Assembly: GCA_036245525.1 (NCBI GenBank)
Contig: BTPG01000003.1
Coordinates: forward strand, 158,255,897 to 158,319,896
DNA from: Semisulcospira habei
Taxonomy: Eukaryota > Mollusca > Gastropoda > Semisulcospiridae
Length of the DNA stretch: 64,000 nt
Reading direction: 5' to 3'
Made by a program: the position numbers and the translations under genes. Numbering within the stretch: the first letter of the stretch is position 1; each line of letters starts with the position of its first letter. Below, one piece after another: positions 32,276-42,240 of the stretch. Under the pieces are notes generated by a model that was not told the origin of the DNA, searched no databases, and saw only the letters and a list, made by a program, of their open reading frames with translations.

Positions 32276-32522
32276 GGGGGGTCCGGAACCCATGGACTCA
32301 CGCCCCCCCCCCCCCCCAATCCGCCCTTGTACCCCTGGACAAACCTCAGTCGTTTTGTTGGGCTCTAGAGCCGAGGTGCTATACTTAGCAAAAGGAGTAC
32401 GAGATAGGGTAAAATAACGTGCATTACATAGACTGAGATCAGACTCACGCAAAGCTGTTCTGTGAAGGCATGATTGCTCATTACAGAGTAAAATGGGCAT
32501 TCCTAAAAGTATAATGCTTAAA

Positions 32523-32605
<83 letters not shown>
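32523..32605. repeat. (CA)n microsatellite
   Basis: About 40 CA units, then interrupted CA/CG repeats to 32640. Confidence 0.95.
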
Positions 32606-32609
<4 letters not shown>

Positions 32610-32725
32610 GCAAACACACATACACATACACACACACACTGAGACATTTCGTTAAAAAAAATGTTATGTGGGTTGTGCTCAATCACCAAATGTTGCCTCA
32701 ATTTATGTATTTTTGTTTCACACAT

Positions 32726-32926
32726 TGTACCCCAGGACCGAAATCCCCAAATTTTGAAGTTACCCTCTGAAGGAGTGTATTACAATTCTAGAGACAGATC
32801 ATGATAGTTCAAGGGTGGTGCCAGAATAGCTTGGCGCCTATGGGCGCCAAGCTATTCTGGCGCCACCCTTGAACTATTATGCTCGATCCATGACTTGCTG
32901 TGTGGTGTCGGGGCTGAATGAGTTAA
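32726..32926. mobile_element. PalB element, subtype with a TACCCCAGGACCG end
   Basis: Left ATTGTACCCCAGGACCGAAA, right GTCGGGGCTGAATGAGTTAA. Core (32806-32875) AGTTCAAGGGTGGTGCCAGA ATAGCTTGGCGCC and complement, almost perfect. The same subtype lies at 47064. Confidence 0.88.
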
Positions 32927-33427
32927 AAACCCTCTCCCGCCGTAAATGTTCTAGAAAAAAAAAAAAAATTCTGCAACAGATGGTTGCGATACGTTACACG
33001 TAGGTCTAGTTTATGGTTCATTTAGACACAGAAGAATCATGTCCAACACACATCATCTTTATATCCAGATATCTGACAATGATTGACATGCTAACGGCTG
33101 CGCAGAATATCGAAATGTAATTACGCGTGTGCGTTTTTGCTGCGCGTCCAAACTACCTTAGAAGTTCATTAGGCGTGTCGACAAGGCATAACAATGGTAC
33201 CGACATTTGTCCACAAATTTACGCTAATGATGGTATTTTAATCCTTCATGATGCCCAGTGTCGTTCATTTCAACTTTGAAGAATTTCTGCTTTCTCTTGA
33301 CGAGACTGTTTAACAAAACGGCTGTAACGTTTGGTTCATTGAAGTTGAGGTATCTGGAAATTACACCGATTAGAAAGCCGCATATAGAACGGTAGGCGTT
33401 CCTTGACTATTTGTGACTAGTGTTAGT

Positions 33428-33585
33428 GAACTCATTCTGCCCGCGACACACCACAGCAAGAAATAGCTCGACCATGATAGTTTAAGGGTGGTGGCAGAAT
33501 AGCTTGGCGCCTATGTCGATCTGTCTCCTGAATTGTAATGCAGTCCTCAGAGGATAACTCAAAAATGTGGGTATTTCGTACATCG
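33428..33585. mobile_element. PalB element with half the palindrome deleted
   Basis: Reverse orientation: GAACTCATTCTGCCCGCGAC left; left arm to AGCTTGGCGCCTATG then directly GTCGATCTGTCTCCTG; right flank GTAATGCAGTCCTCAGAGG. The right arm is missing. Confidence 0.8.
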
Positions 33586-33783
33586 GGCACAACTAATGAG
33601 TAAGGAATTCAAAGTTTGTCTGCTGTGCCACTAATCGCTGCTTTTACTCTTTTGAAACGCGTACTTGCACACCGTACATGACTGTCTACTGATTTGGGCA
33701 CGAATCGCTATCACGACACTGTAATTTCTAACTCTATTTTGCGACTGACGATTTCCGAACGCCTATTTTAACATTAACATTTC

Positions 33784-33826
33784 TCTTGGCTTGACTTCGC
33801 GAACGAAGATTTTATAGGAGTTGCCC
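33784..33826. repeat. 43-bp segment shared with 49059-49101 (inverted)
   Basis: CTCTTGGCTTGACTTCGCGA ACGAAGATTTTATAGGAGTT GCCCA; the other copy differs by one base inside. Both encode SWLDFANEDFIGVAH in one frame. Confidence 0.8.
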
Positions 33827-33962
33827 ATTAACATTTCACCAAAGGGTTAAACTCCTGAAGCCGCTGAAACATTTGGGGGCCGAGACACGCGCGGCTTTTT
33901 ACCCACACTAGCTGTGGAAACAAAAAATGATTTATACCCTGTATAGGACCCTCTCCTATAGA

Positions 33963-34035
33963 AAAGACACAGATCTTCATAAACCCGTACGTGTGGCAGG
34001 GCACGTTAAGAATCTATGCCATTCACTGATGCTTA
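33963..34035. repeat. PalA degenerate copy
   Basis: AAAGACACAGATCTTCATAA ACCCG ... GTTAAGAATCTATGCCATT. Confidence 0.6.
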
Positions 34036-34136
34036 ATTTTGCATGTGTTCTTCGAAGGAGATCTACAAGATTTCATCCAGAGACCTGCGCTATTGCGCTT
34101 TGATTGGTCAACTCAGTCAGCTAACGTCTGCAAAAG

Positions 34137-34192
34137 GCGTAGAGTTAAATGAGCCCCCGCAGCCGCAGGGGGCTTTGTAACTCTATGCTTCC
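34137..34192. repeat. PalA variant with both arms changed
   Basis: GGCGTAGAGTTAAATGAGCC CCCGCAGCCGCAGGGGGC then TTTGTAACTCTATGC. The usual AGATCCTCA / TGAGGATCT is replaced by AGAGTTA / TAACTCT in both arms. Confidence 0.85.
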
Positions 34193-34231
34193 TGTCAGTA
34201 GACTTGAGTTCCAGTGAGCAGTTAAATGAAT

Positions 34232-34315
34232 GAGCTTATTCCTGCGCCAGCCACTAAGCAAGGTGCTCCGCTGTAGCGGAGCACCTTGCTTAGTCGCTGG
34301 CGCAGGACTAAGCTC
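34232..34315. repeat. PalE palindrome, best copy
   Basis: GAGCTTATTCCTGCGCCAGC CACTAAGCAAGGTGCTCCGC TGTAGCGGAGCACCTTGC...GAGCTC-like right end. 84 bp with four or five mismatches. Confidence 0.92.
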
Positions 34316-34937
34316 ACTCACGCAGTTTCACCCTCTTACGGAGAATGTCATCTGATTTAAGTCTGTTTCCATGAACAGCGGCGAAAACCCCTAGCGTGGG
34401 GATACAGTTGTTAACCGCTCCACCCTATGTCAACTGCTGTCACCCAGGGGAGGGGGGCGGGACAGACATCATAATTTGTAATTTGACGTCCTTGGGACGG
34501 GGTAAAAACATGTTTTACAGGTCTGCAAGACCGCGATTTCGAGACGTGTTTATGTTTCGACTCTCTCTATATAACTGGCGTTCGGAAATCTGAAATAGGG
34601 AAAAATTGCACGTGCTTTGGCGAAGAAAAAGGTCCGGACAAACATGCGATGTCGCTTAATAGTGCATCGTCGTAGACTGAACGAGCGCTTTGAGAAGCAT
34701 GCGGGTGAAACTTGTAAATGTTAAAGCAGGCATTGTTGCAATTTACCATCCTAATCTTGTTCAAAATCCGGCTCCGAGGCTACGCCCAACACAAGAAGAC
34801 ACGTGGACAAACTCATCGACACGTTTTGATCACTAAGCCTGACACGCTGCAGTTGAAAAGAGTGGGTAGAAATAGGTAAAAAAAAGAAAAAGAAAAAAAG
34901 AAAAAAACCCACCAACATTGTGCGTCTTTTGATGCAG
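34316..34937. other. No gene; half PalG copy near 34606-34655
   Basis: AATTGCACGTGCTTTGGCGA and GGACAAACATGCGATGTCGC without the matching right arm. Otherwise unremarkable. Confidence 0.5.
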
Positions 34938-35003
34938 ACAGTGGATTAAAAGCTTGGACAAACATGCGATGTCGCATGTTTGTGCGGGCGTTTAATCCAC
35001 TGT
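34938..35003. repeat. PalG palindrome
   Basis: ACAGTGGATTAAAAGCTTGG ACAAACATGCGA TG TCGCATGTTTGTGCGGGCGT TTAATCCACTGT. Confidence 0.9.
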
Positions 35004-35360
35004 TTATGTCGAAACTCGTGCAGATTTGACCTACTTGTGATTTCCCAACGTCAATTCATTAACCATGACAGTTGAAGAAGGGTTTGACTGGGCAGACAGT
35101 CGATCTGTTCAGAAATTATATGCTAATGTATTTTAATTAATTCAGACCGCACGGACCGACGGAAGTGTCCCGGGTGGGTGGGTGTTGTTTGAGTGGACAT
35201 GGTCGCGCGGACATGATAAACGCTGTGGTCGTGCTTGTGTGACGGCGGTTCCCAGCAGGTGAGTGGTCACGGCTGGCGAACTCCGCCGACAAGGTACCGA
35301 TTATCGTGTGATATGTGGACCCTGGGCACAGATTCCCGACTTTCTGGCGGGAGTATTCGC

Positions 35361-35642
35361 CAGATAGACCCACTCAGAGTGTACGCCATCCTCAGATAGA
35401 CCCAGTAGGGGAGTACGCCATCCTCAGATAGACCCACTCGGGGAGTACACTATCTCCAGATAGACCCACTCGGTGAGCATGTCATCTCCAGCTAGACCAA
35501 CTCGGGAAATACGTCATCCCCAGATGGACCCACTCAGGGAGTACGCCATTCCCAGATAAGACTCACTCGGGGAGTACGCGACAAGTGCATTTATATTCAA
35601 ATGAGATGCTACTCCCCGAGTGGGTCTATCTGGGGAGTACTC
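35361..35642. repeat. ~32-bp minisatellite with an inverted terminal unit
   Basis: Seven head-to-tail units AGATAGACCCACTCGGGGAG TACGCCATCCCC with 1-6 differences each, then a 30-bp spacer, then one unit in reverse (TACTCCCCGAGTGGGTCTAT CTGGGGAGTACT, about 35611-35642). Confidence 0.92.
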
Positions 35643-35908
35643 CAGCAAACGGTACGGTTGCTCCGATCAGGAAAATGATACTATCTGACGCTGGAAATGT
35701 ATGCATAGAATGAGTACGATCTCCGGTAGCATGCGACAGAGTCCAATCAGCCTCTACCGGTGCGGTTGTTGACTGGAATATATAGTAGGTGCTACAGACT
35801 GGTTGAATACTACATGTACGGAATCTGTCAAGTCTAAAAAAAAGTATTCGGATCCATTTCTCGCAGCGGTGAGCTGGCATCGCAATAGACGATTTTTTGG
35901 AGTTCAAA

Positions 35909-36003
35909 AGTAGGTCAGAATTTCACGTGTTTCGACGAAAAAGCAGTGGATTTAAAACCTTTAAATCCAGTTTCGTCAATGCACGTGCAGTTCTGACCTA
36001 CTT
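35909..36003. repeat. PalG variant, 95 bp
   Basis: AGTAGGTCAGAATTTCACGT G ... GTGGATTTAAAACC TTTAAATCCA ... GCACGTGCAGTTCTGACCTA CT. Ends 58 bp from the exon at 36062. Confidence 0.85.
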
Positions 36004-36061
36004 CTGATCAGTTTCAGTAAAAATCTAAATGTTCGTCTTTTCCCCGCGAGCGCGTACTCAC

Positions 36062-36134
36062 CGAGAGACTGTTTACAGATGTCCTGTAAAGCCGATTCCC
36101 GCGTCTGGCGCTTCTGTTTCTCTTCCTGGTGACG
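36062..36134 (-). CDS. Internal exon of an unrecognised minus-strand gene
   Basis: Minus-strand acceptor GTGTGTTACAG and canonical donor TCTCG/GTGAGTACG bound 73 bp, phase 0 in and phase 1 out. It codes RHQEEKQKRQTRESALQDIC KQSL plus one base. Charged and Gln/Glu/Lys-rich, so probably helical, possibly coiled coil. The final G joins AT of the next exon (30189 downward) to give Asp. The donor is close to the ideal consensus. No family assigned. Confidence 0.72.
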
Positions 36135-36306
36135 CTGTAACACACAAGATGAAAAGCTCCTTGACAACGATGTAATACACGAGAACAACAGTTCCCTTAC
36201 AACGAATGTAAAACGTAAGACAAATAATGAATCCGTTACAATGAATGTCACACACGAGACTATTCTTTAAACAATAATATTTCGATTCCCCTCCACTTGT
36301 GCTTTC

Positions 36307-36371
36307 TTAAGCCCTTGCGTGTCGGTAGAAATCATCGCGACAAAGACCGCTACCGACACGCAAAGGGTTAA
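36307..36371. repeat. PalC element, 65-bp deletion derivative
   Basis: TTAAGCCCTTGCGTGTCGGT AG, then AAATCATCGCGACAAAGACC GCTACCGACACGCAAAGGG TTAA. One arm of the inner palindrome is deleted but both TTAA ends remain. Confidence 0.88.
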
Positions 36372-37189
36372 AAAGTGATTTTTGTTCAATGATATGCTGG
36401 AAACCACTTTTCGACAAAAACCTTTCACCAAGCTGACGTTGAGAGGTGCTTTTTATCTTTCATAACTTAGTTCTTTTGCACAATGTGCAATTTAAACCTC
36501 CCCCCCCCTTTTTTTCACAAAAAAAAAAACAACCAAAAAAAAAACAAAAAACAAAAAAACAAAACACTTTTACAACTTTTACAAACTGCATACAATCTGT
36601 AACAAGTTCACTGGACTCGCAGCTATTTGACACCTGTACACGCTACACAACGCATTTAAATCAAAACACGTTCAACGTTTCTACAAATAATGAGTGACCT
36701 TTGTGAATCAACACGACCAGTTTGGTTTCTGACACCACAGACGATCTGGCGGGGCACCCCACTACTTGAATGTCAAACCACATTGGCTCATTTTGTGCTA
36801 GCGTGCCACTTTCTAAAGCGAAGGGAGGTGGAACGACAGAGCTAATAGTGCATGATAAGCTTAGCCAATGATAAGCCAATCAAGCACTACGGTAACATGA
36901 GCTAACATAGTCGCTATGCCCCCCACATTTGCTCCTGGATGTGAAAGCGTCAAAGTATGCGCGCAGAAGCCCATGACCGATAATACATCATGGTTATGTT
37001 CAGCCGATTGCCAAGTCTCAATGCACAATTCCCAACAGAACTGGAATTATATTGTGAAAATATACCGCCGCAGCGACAGGCAAAGTGTACCAATAAAGCA
37101 AGCTAATGACGCAGACTCGGATGTTGTGTCTCAAATTACAGGCACTCGACGATTCGATGATGGAATCCCCAAGGTAACTCGATCTTGAC
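36372..37189. other. No gene recognised
   Basis: Poly-A/poly-C rich part at about 36498-36566. Nothing else supported. Confidence 0.4.
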
Positions 37190-37246
37190 AGCTCAAGGTA
37201 GTGACTGATGAGCTCGGCGCCACGCTCATCAGGCACTACCTTAAGC
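37190..37246. repeat. PalB variant palindrome
   Basis: AGCTCAAGGTAGTGACTGAT GAGCTCGGCGCC and GCTCATCAGGCACTACCTTA AGCT. Confidence 0.8.
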
Positions 37247-37259
37247 TACCATGACAGAT

Positions 37260-37331
37260 CCACTTTTTACGCAATTTGCACGTTTTTCCAGACCGTCCAC
37301 TTTTTACGCAATTTGCACGTTTTTCCAGACC
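37260..37331. repeat. Exact 35-bp tandem duplication
   Basis: CCACTTTTTACGCAATTTGC ACGTTTTTCCAGACC twice, separated by GT. Confidence 0.95.
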
Positions 37332-38013
37332 ACGTGTTACAAACAAGGCTGTATCAGCCTCAGGTGTGACGATAAGGGTTCTGCGTTCTCCGCCGCTCTT
37401 TTGGCTGTTTCGTTTGCAATTCCGCACAACGATCAGCTACTGAGGCGGGGTAAAGGTAAGAGCGACCCAACCGTGGCACCGCGCAACTTTGAAGAGAAAT
37501 GCGGAAATTGCTGATTCTGAGGTTAAAACTTTCTAAAAGCAGTATAAATAAATGAAAATAAGCCTGACCTCCCGTTAAGAAAAAAAAAAAAACAAATCTC
37601 TGGTGCTCAGTCCCACCGATGAAATGCTCGTTTTTACTCCCCATTATTTTATCGATGGAACTGAGGACGACTGATTTCTTTTGTGTAACGGGGGTGAGGC
37701 TTAATTCTATCTATTACACAACGACTTTTGAAAGTTTGAACCTAAGAATGGACATAAGTGAATCTCTATATTAAACTCGCCGTCGAAATGTAAAGACTGT
37801 CGGGTCCGGCCACCGTGACACAGGCCATCTCTGTACTGCTCCAAACTGCTAGCCCAGTCAGAGTCAACCCTTAAGGCTGTGTCTACGTTAAGCCTTAAAA
37901 CGTTATCAATACTGAGAAGAGCGATGCTTGCTGGGCTAAACTAAAACTGCGTTCCAAGGGGCAGAGATTCCGCACAGAGCATGTATAATTGTACGCCGGA
38001 CTTGCGCATACAT
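37332..38013. other. No gene recognised
   Basis: The plus frame reaching 37514 and the minus frame 37360-37644 lack splice context or motif. Confidence 0.4.
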
Positions 38014-38114
38014 ATTAAACCTTTGCGTCAGTGTCGGTAGCGGTTTCAGTCGGGATCAGTGATTCCTGCAAGAATCATCGAGAATAAAACCGCTACCGAC
38101 ACCCACCGGGTTAA
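38014..38114. mobile_element. PalC element, TTAA at both ends
   Basis: TTAAACCTTTGCGTCAGTGT CGG left and CCGACACCCACCGGGTTAA right; inner arms GTAGCGGTTTCAGTCGGGAT and ATCATCGAGAATAAAACCGC TAC. 101 bp. Confidence 0.85.
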
Positions 38115-38242
38115 AACTGTGATGACCGCAGGAATACTTTCAGTACAGTTGGAGTAACCCAGACGTTGGACGACCATCCATATGCAAGACCACAAGCACT
38201 GATTCGACACATTCATCATTTGCCAATAAAAGTCAGTAATTT

Positions 38243-38334
38243 TTAACCCTGTGACTGTCGTTAGCGTTTCTGGTCGGGAGGATTCCTGCAGCAATCACCT
38301 CGACCAAAAGCGCTAATGACAGCCAAAGGGTGAA
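38243..38334. mobile_element. PalC element
   Basis: TTAACCCTGTGACTGTCGTT AGCG...centre GATTCCTGCAGCAATC...CGCTAATGACAGCCAAAGGG TGAA. Both arms read GTTAGCG/CGCTAAT instead of GGTAGCG/CGCTACC. Confidence 0.88.
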
Positions 38335-38507
38335 TTCAAATGAGGATGAGAACTTTTCATGATCAACGTGTACCGACAATCCCTTTGAAATTGTGAAGAC
38401 TGTCACATCAACATTCTTGATGGGACTACTTGCGCCCCACTGCGCCACCTGCCGAGTATAGTATTGGCCACGATAGCTCAAGGGTCGTGCCTGATTAGCC
38501 ACACACT

Positions 38508-38572
38508 GCAGAGGCATAGATCCTCATGAGCCCCCGCAATTGCGGGGGCTCATGAGGATCTATGTCTCTTGC
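38508..38572. repeat. PalA with a perfect 50-bp palindrome
   Basis: 38515-38564 reads CATAGATCCTCATGAGCCCC CGCAA and its exact complement with no loop. Preceded by a PalB half arm (CCACGATAGCTCAAGGGTCG, 38469-38500). Confidence 0.95.
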
Positions 38573-38759
38573 TGAAACCACTTTGAATCCATTGTTCATA
38601 GGACCGCTGGAGCTCTTTCGCGTTGAATCTCTCACGACATGCGCGTATCTTGAAAGCAAGCAATTCTAACGCGAGTCATGTGGCCAAGGCCGTCTAGAAT
38701 TCTGTGAGAAAAAAAATCCAGACCAAAAGGTGTAAAGTGCAAAGAACATGCCCCCCCCA

Positions 38760-38768
38760 AAAAAAAAA

Positions 38769-38827
<59 letters not shown>

Positions 38828-38891
38828 AATAAAAAATAAAAATAAATAAATAAATAATTAAATAAATAAATAAATAAAAAAGAAAATAAAT

Positions 38892-38926
<35 letters not shown>

Positions 38927-38932
38927 TAAATT
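38760..38932. repeat. (AAAT)n tract
   Basis: About 170 bp of AAAT units with interruptions. Confidence 0.95.
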
Positions 38933-38958
38933 TAAAAAAAGAAGACAGAAACACATTT

Positions 38959-38998
38959 AGAAAGAACAATTACAACACGTGTTGCAATTGTTCTTTCT
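38959..38998. repeat. 40-bp palindrome, unassigned
   Basis: AGAAAGAACAATTACAACAC GTGTTGCAATTGTTCTTTCT, one mismatch pair. A general hairpin next to the (AAAT)n tract. Confidence 0.9.
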
Positions 38999-39193
38999 GA
39001 GCGCGTTTGTGCCTTCGTTGGAATTTTGTTGAAGTGTCCAGTTTACTACATACAGAATGTGGTGGTGTATGCCGTCTACATGTCGTGACAACGTTTGGTT
39101 AATCTCACGTGGATTTTGATCGATGGCCGTTCAGATCAACACACCATCATGTCGGTATGTCATTTGTGTCCAGGTCAGCAGTGTTTCGCTATT

Positions 39194-39194
<1 letters not shown>

Positions 39195-39249
<55 letters not shown>

Positions 39250-39274
39250 TGTGCGTGCGTGCGTGCGTGCGTGC

Positions 39275-39305
<31 letters not shown>

Positions 39306-39333
39306 TGCATGTGTGTGTGTGTGTGCGTGTGTG
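39195..39333. repeat. (GT)n/(GTGC)n microsatellite
   Basis: GT units followed by GTGC blocks. Source of spurious Cys-Val frames. Confidence 0.95.
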
Positions 39334-39420
39334 ACGCACAATGGGAGGTGGCCTGTACGTGAGACTACGTGTTCTGTACTAGGACTACTGAGGACGGACG
39401 GCGTCACTGATCAGCTGAGG

Positions 39421-39583
39421 ACGCCATCCATCCATCCGTCCGTCCATCATCCATCCAACCGTCCGTCCATCCATCCGTCCGTCCATCCATTCAACCCTGT
39501 CCGTCCATCCATTCAACCCTGTCCGTCCATGCAACCATCCAACCGACCGTCCATCCATCCATCCAACCGACCGTCCATCCATC
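39421..39583. repeat. (CCATCCGT)n tetranucleotide-type satellite
   Basis: Mixed CCAT, CCGT, CAAC tetramers. The end of the array runs straight into the PalA terminus at 39584. Confidence 0.9.
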
Positions 39584-39803
39584 CACCCCTTCACTGCCAG
39601 CGGACACAAAACTAAGAGTGATGATGGACGATCCTAACGAGTTATGGGGGCCAGGGACAACGATTGCCTATGGAAAACTACATGAACACTGATCAATTAT
39701 GACGCATTGCAACTGTGCCACTTTGAATCACCAGGGCCAGGTGTGTGTTGAATTTACATTGATTTCAAAAACACAGCCTCCGTCCACTGTCAGTAGGGGT
39801 TAC
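39584..39803. mobile_element. PalA element without a recognisable palindrome
   Basis: CACCCCTTCACTGCCAGCGG left; GAATTTACATTGATTTCAAA, CCACTGTCAGTAGGGGTTAC right. The core is reduced to CGATCCTAACGAG ... GCAAC. The sequence beyond its right end to 39855 is shared with 42175-42240. Confidence 0.75.
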
Positions 39804-40038
39804 GTTTCATCTGATTTTCTACGGTAAATTCAATTTCAAATCACGCCTGCGAGTGTTCATACTTTTAAAAATTCAAATTTAACCGACAATAAGTCCACTA
39901 AAATGAAGTAAAAAGACTGATGACCCGACTCATTGTATGGCGGGTGAGGGCGGGATGTAGGAGGGGGGGGGGGGGGGGGTGAGAGGGAGGACAAAAGGGT
40001 GGTGTGTGGTTACGTACAGGTCGGTGGGTGCGGGAAGG

Positions 40039-40432
40039 TTGATTGTACATTGATTGTACATTGCTTAACGTCCCGACAGCAACAAGGCTTTCTCAGGACG
40101 TGCCTGCACTGCTTGTGAAAAAAAAAAAAATAAACAGAACATTGAATGTATGTCGCCAGCCGGTCAAATACATTAAATAAACCTAACACATCGGGCCTAA
40201 ATAAAGCTAAGACCATTTAGCAACACACATCCAATATCACGAGCTACAGGCAGTGCAGACAGTAGGGAGAGTTTTAAAAAGGCAAATACAGGTGAATGGA
40301 CAAAGGGTAGACAGAAACACATGCCCCAGAATAGAGAGAAAAACCCACCCTGTGGGGCTGACCAGGGTGACCCTGGGAACTAAAAAATACCTAACCCCAC
40401 CCAAGTCCCCCAGGGCAGACCCGGGTGGGGTA
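40039..40432 (-). mobile_element. ATCA-tailed SINE-like element, copy 2, with TSD
   Basis: Flanked by the exact 13-bp repeat GGGTGCGGGAAGG (40026-40038, 40433-40445). Same two ends as copies 1 and 3; nearly identical to copy 3. The TTGATTGTACA tail unit is doubled here. The right TSD ends 45 bp from the exon donor at 40490. Confidence 0.93.
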
Positions 40433-40489
40433 GGGTGCGGGAAGGGGTGGGGTGGGTGGGGTGGGAGTAGGAATGTGTCAATCGCTCAC

Positions 40490-40524
40490 CTGATCCATGG
40501 TAATGGTTTCAAGGCGGTCCTCCG
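40490..40524 (-). CDS. 35-bp microexon of an unrecognised minus-strand gene
   Basis: Minus-strand acceptor CCGATTCTTAG and donor ATCAG/GTGAGC bound 35 bp, phase 1 in and phase 0 out. It codes (x)EDRLETITMDQ. Short, but both neighbours fit: the exon at 48341 ends with A, and A plus CG gives Thr; the next exon (36134 downward) starts in phase 0. The two other frames lack the phase match or contain a stop. Because it is so short, it rests on the splice borders and phases rather than on composition. Confidence 0.6.
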
Positions 40525-40860
40525 CTAAGAATCGGTGTCACGAAGTTCACGTAACGAGCTTCGCACTCTGTAAGTCATACTCTACAGCTACACTCCATAC
40601 AATATACTCCCTACACTAATACGCCACACATTATGATTGTATGGCCTCTACTATCATACGCAGTCTACAACATTTCCCTCACTCGAGCAAGTCCGGGGAG
40701 CGGTGTGTTTTGTGTACAAATCAGCTTAATTCTTACATTACAGATTCAATACCAATCTGAACCAAGCCCTGGACCGCTTCGTCGTTAACACAGCCCTACA
40801 GTCAAACCACAACGACCTCCTTGATAGTATGCTGATATAACTAGTCCCAACCTCTAGTTC
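40525..40860. other. No gene recognised
   Basis: Unique-looking intron sequence. Confidence 0.4.
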
Positions 40861-40900
40861 GCAATAGGCACAGATTCTCATGAGAATCTTTGCCTCTTGC
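40861..40900. repeat. PalA minimal palindrome, 40 bp
   Basis: GCAATAGGCACAGATTCTCA and TGAGAATCTTTGCCTCTTGC. Like 21485 it lacks the CCCCCGCA centre. Confidence 0.88.
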
Positions 40901-41283
40901 AGAGGGAAGGGTCTGACTTTGGATTATAAAGCCGGATTACGAAAAACACGCATGCCCAGACACACAAGCCTGTAAAGCACACAGCCAAATAAATGTTCAT
41001 ACCATTCATGTTCCGACACGTCAAAAACAAAAGAATTATTTCACGTAACACACCGCCGACAAATCGATACATGCTTGGCACGATAGCGAGCACGCTTGGT
41101 TTGTTGTGGCAACAAGCAATGACTTACATGTACATGTGTCTATAAATACTCGTCGGATTAACTCGACTTTGAAAAGATATAGAAGGGTGAACAATGAAGC
41201 ATGTGGTGTGCTGTGGCTGATTTTATTGTTACTCGAACATGTATTCGTTCGAAAATGATAAGATACTGGAAGTTCCTTTTAGA

Positions 41284-41669
41284 TTGATTGATTGATTGTA
41301 CATTGCTTAACGTCCCGACAGCAACAAGGCTTTCTCAGGACGTGCCTGCACTGCTTGTGAAAAAAAAAATAAACAGAAAATTGAATGTATGTCGCCAGCC
41401 GGTCAAATACATTAAATAAACCTACAACATGGGGCATAAATAAAGCTAAGACCATTTAGCAACACACATCCAATATCAAGAGCTACAGGCAGTGCAGACA
41501 GTAGGGAGAGTTTTAAAAAGGCAAATACAGGTGAATGGACAAAGGGTAGACAGAAACACATGCCCCAGAATAGAGAGAAAAACCCACCCTGTGGGGCTGA
41601 CCAGGGTGACCCTGGGAACTAAAAAATACCTAACCCCACCCAAGTCCCCCAGGGCAGACCCGGGTGGGG
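41284..41669 (-). mobile_element. ATCA-tailed SINE-like element, copy 3, with TSD
   Basis: Flanked by the exact 12-bp repeat GTTCCTTTTAGA (41272-41283, 41670-41681). On the minus strand it starts CCCCACCCGGGTCTGCCCTG and ends GTTAAGCAATGTACAATCAA TCAATCAA. No A/B boxes that I can see, so it may be the tail part of a LINE mobilised as a fixed-length unit rather than a classic tRNA SINE. Confidence 0.95.
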
Positions 41670-41890
41670 GTTCCTTTTAGAAAAGCTTTGCACGTTCATT
41701 CACAATTACGTACATGTTTCTTTATTATGATAATAAAGTGCCTTTAAATAATACTGACCCACATGAATACAGCCAGAGGATGGCACAAGAGTAACCTGAA
41801 AATGATTTACTTTCGGTTTCCTCTGACTTCAAAAGGCATGTCAAACGAAGTCTCTGGTAAAAATTATTAACTGTGATTTGGAATGGAGTT

Positions 41891-42174
41891 TACTTCAGCC
41901 CAGTCACTGCAGGGAAAACTCCCCCCCCCCCCCCTGCCCAACTACAAGAGGTATAGATCATCATGAGCCCCCGCGAATGCGGGGGCTCATGAGGATCTAT
42001 GCCTCTTGCTGGAAACCACTTTGAGTCCATGTTTCTGGGACGGCTGGGGCTCTTTGGGTTTGAATTATCGCAGACCACTTTGTATCCATGTTCGTTTGAC
42101 AGCTGGGGATCTTTTACGTTGAATTTACATTGATTTCAAAAATACAGTCTCCGTCCATTGTCAGTAGGGATTAC
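41891..42174. mobile_element. PalA element with duplicated right flank
   Basis: CCCAGTCACTGCAGGGAAAA left (with a C run), core 41944-42009, then ACCACTTTGAGTCCATGTTT ... and again GACCACTTTGTATCCATGTT ..., so the right flank occurs twice; end CCATTGTCAGTAGGGATTAC. Confidence 0.85.
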
Positions 42175-42240
42175 GTTTCATCTGATTTTCTACGGTAAAC
42201 TCAATTTCAAATCACGGTTGATCACCTACGCCTGCGAGTG

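Noticed and set aside
31810..32725. Long open frames rich in Ser-Leu, Arg-Glu and Pro in both strands
   Set aside because: They are translations of (GA)n, G-run and (CA)n tracts; repeats stay open in all frames when the unit is two bases.
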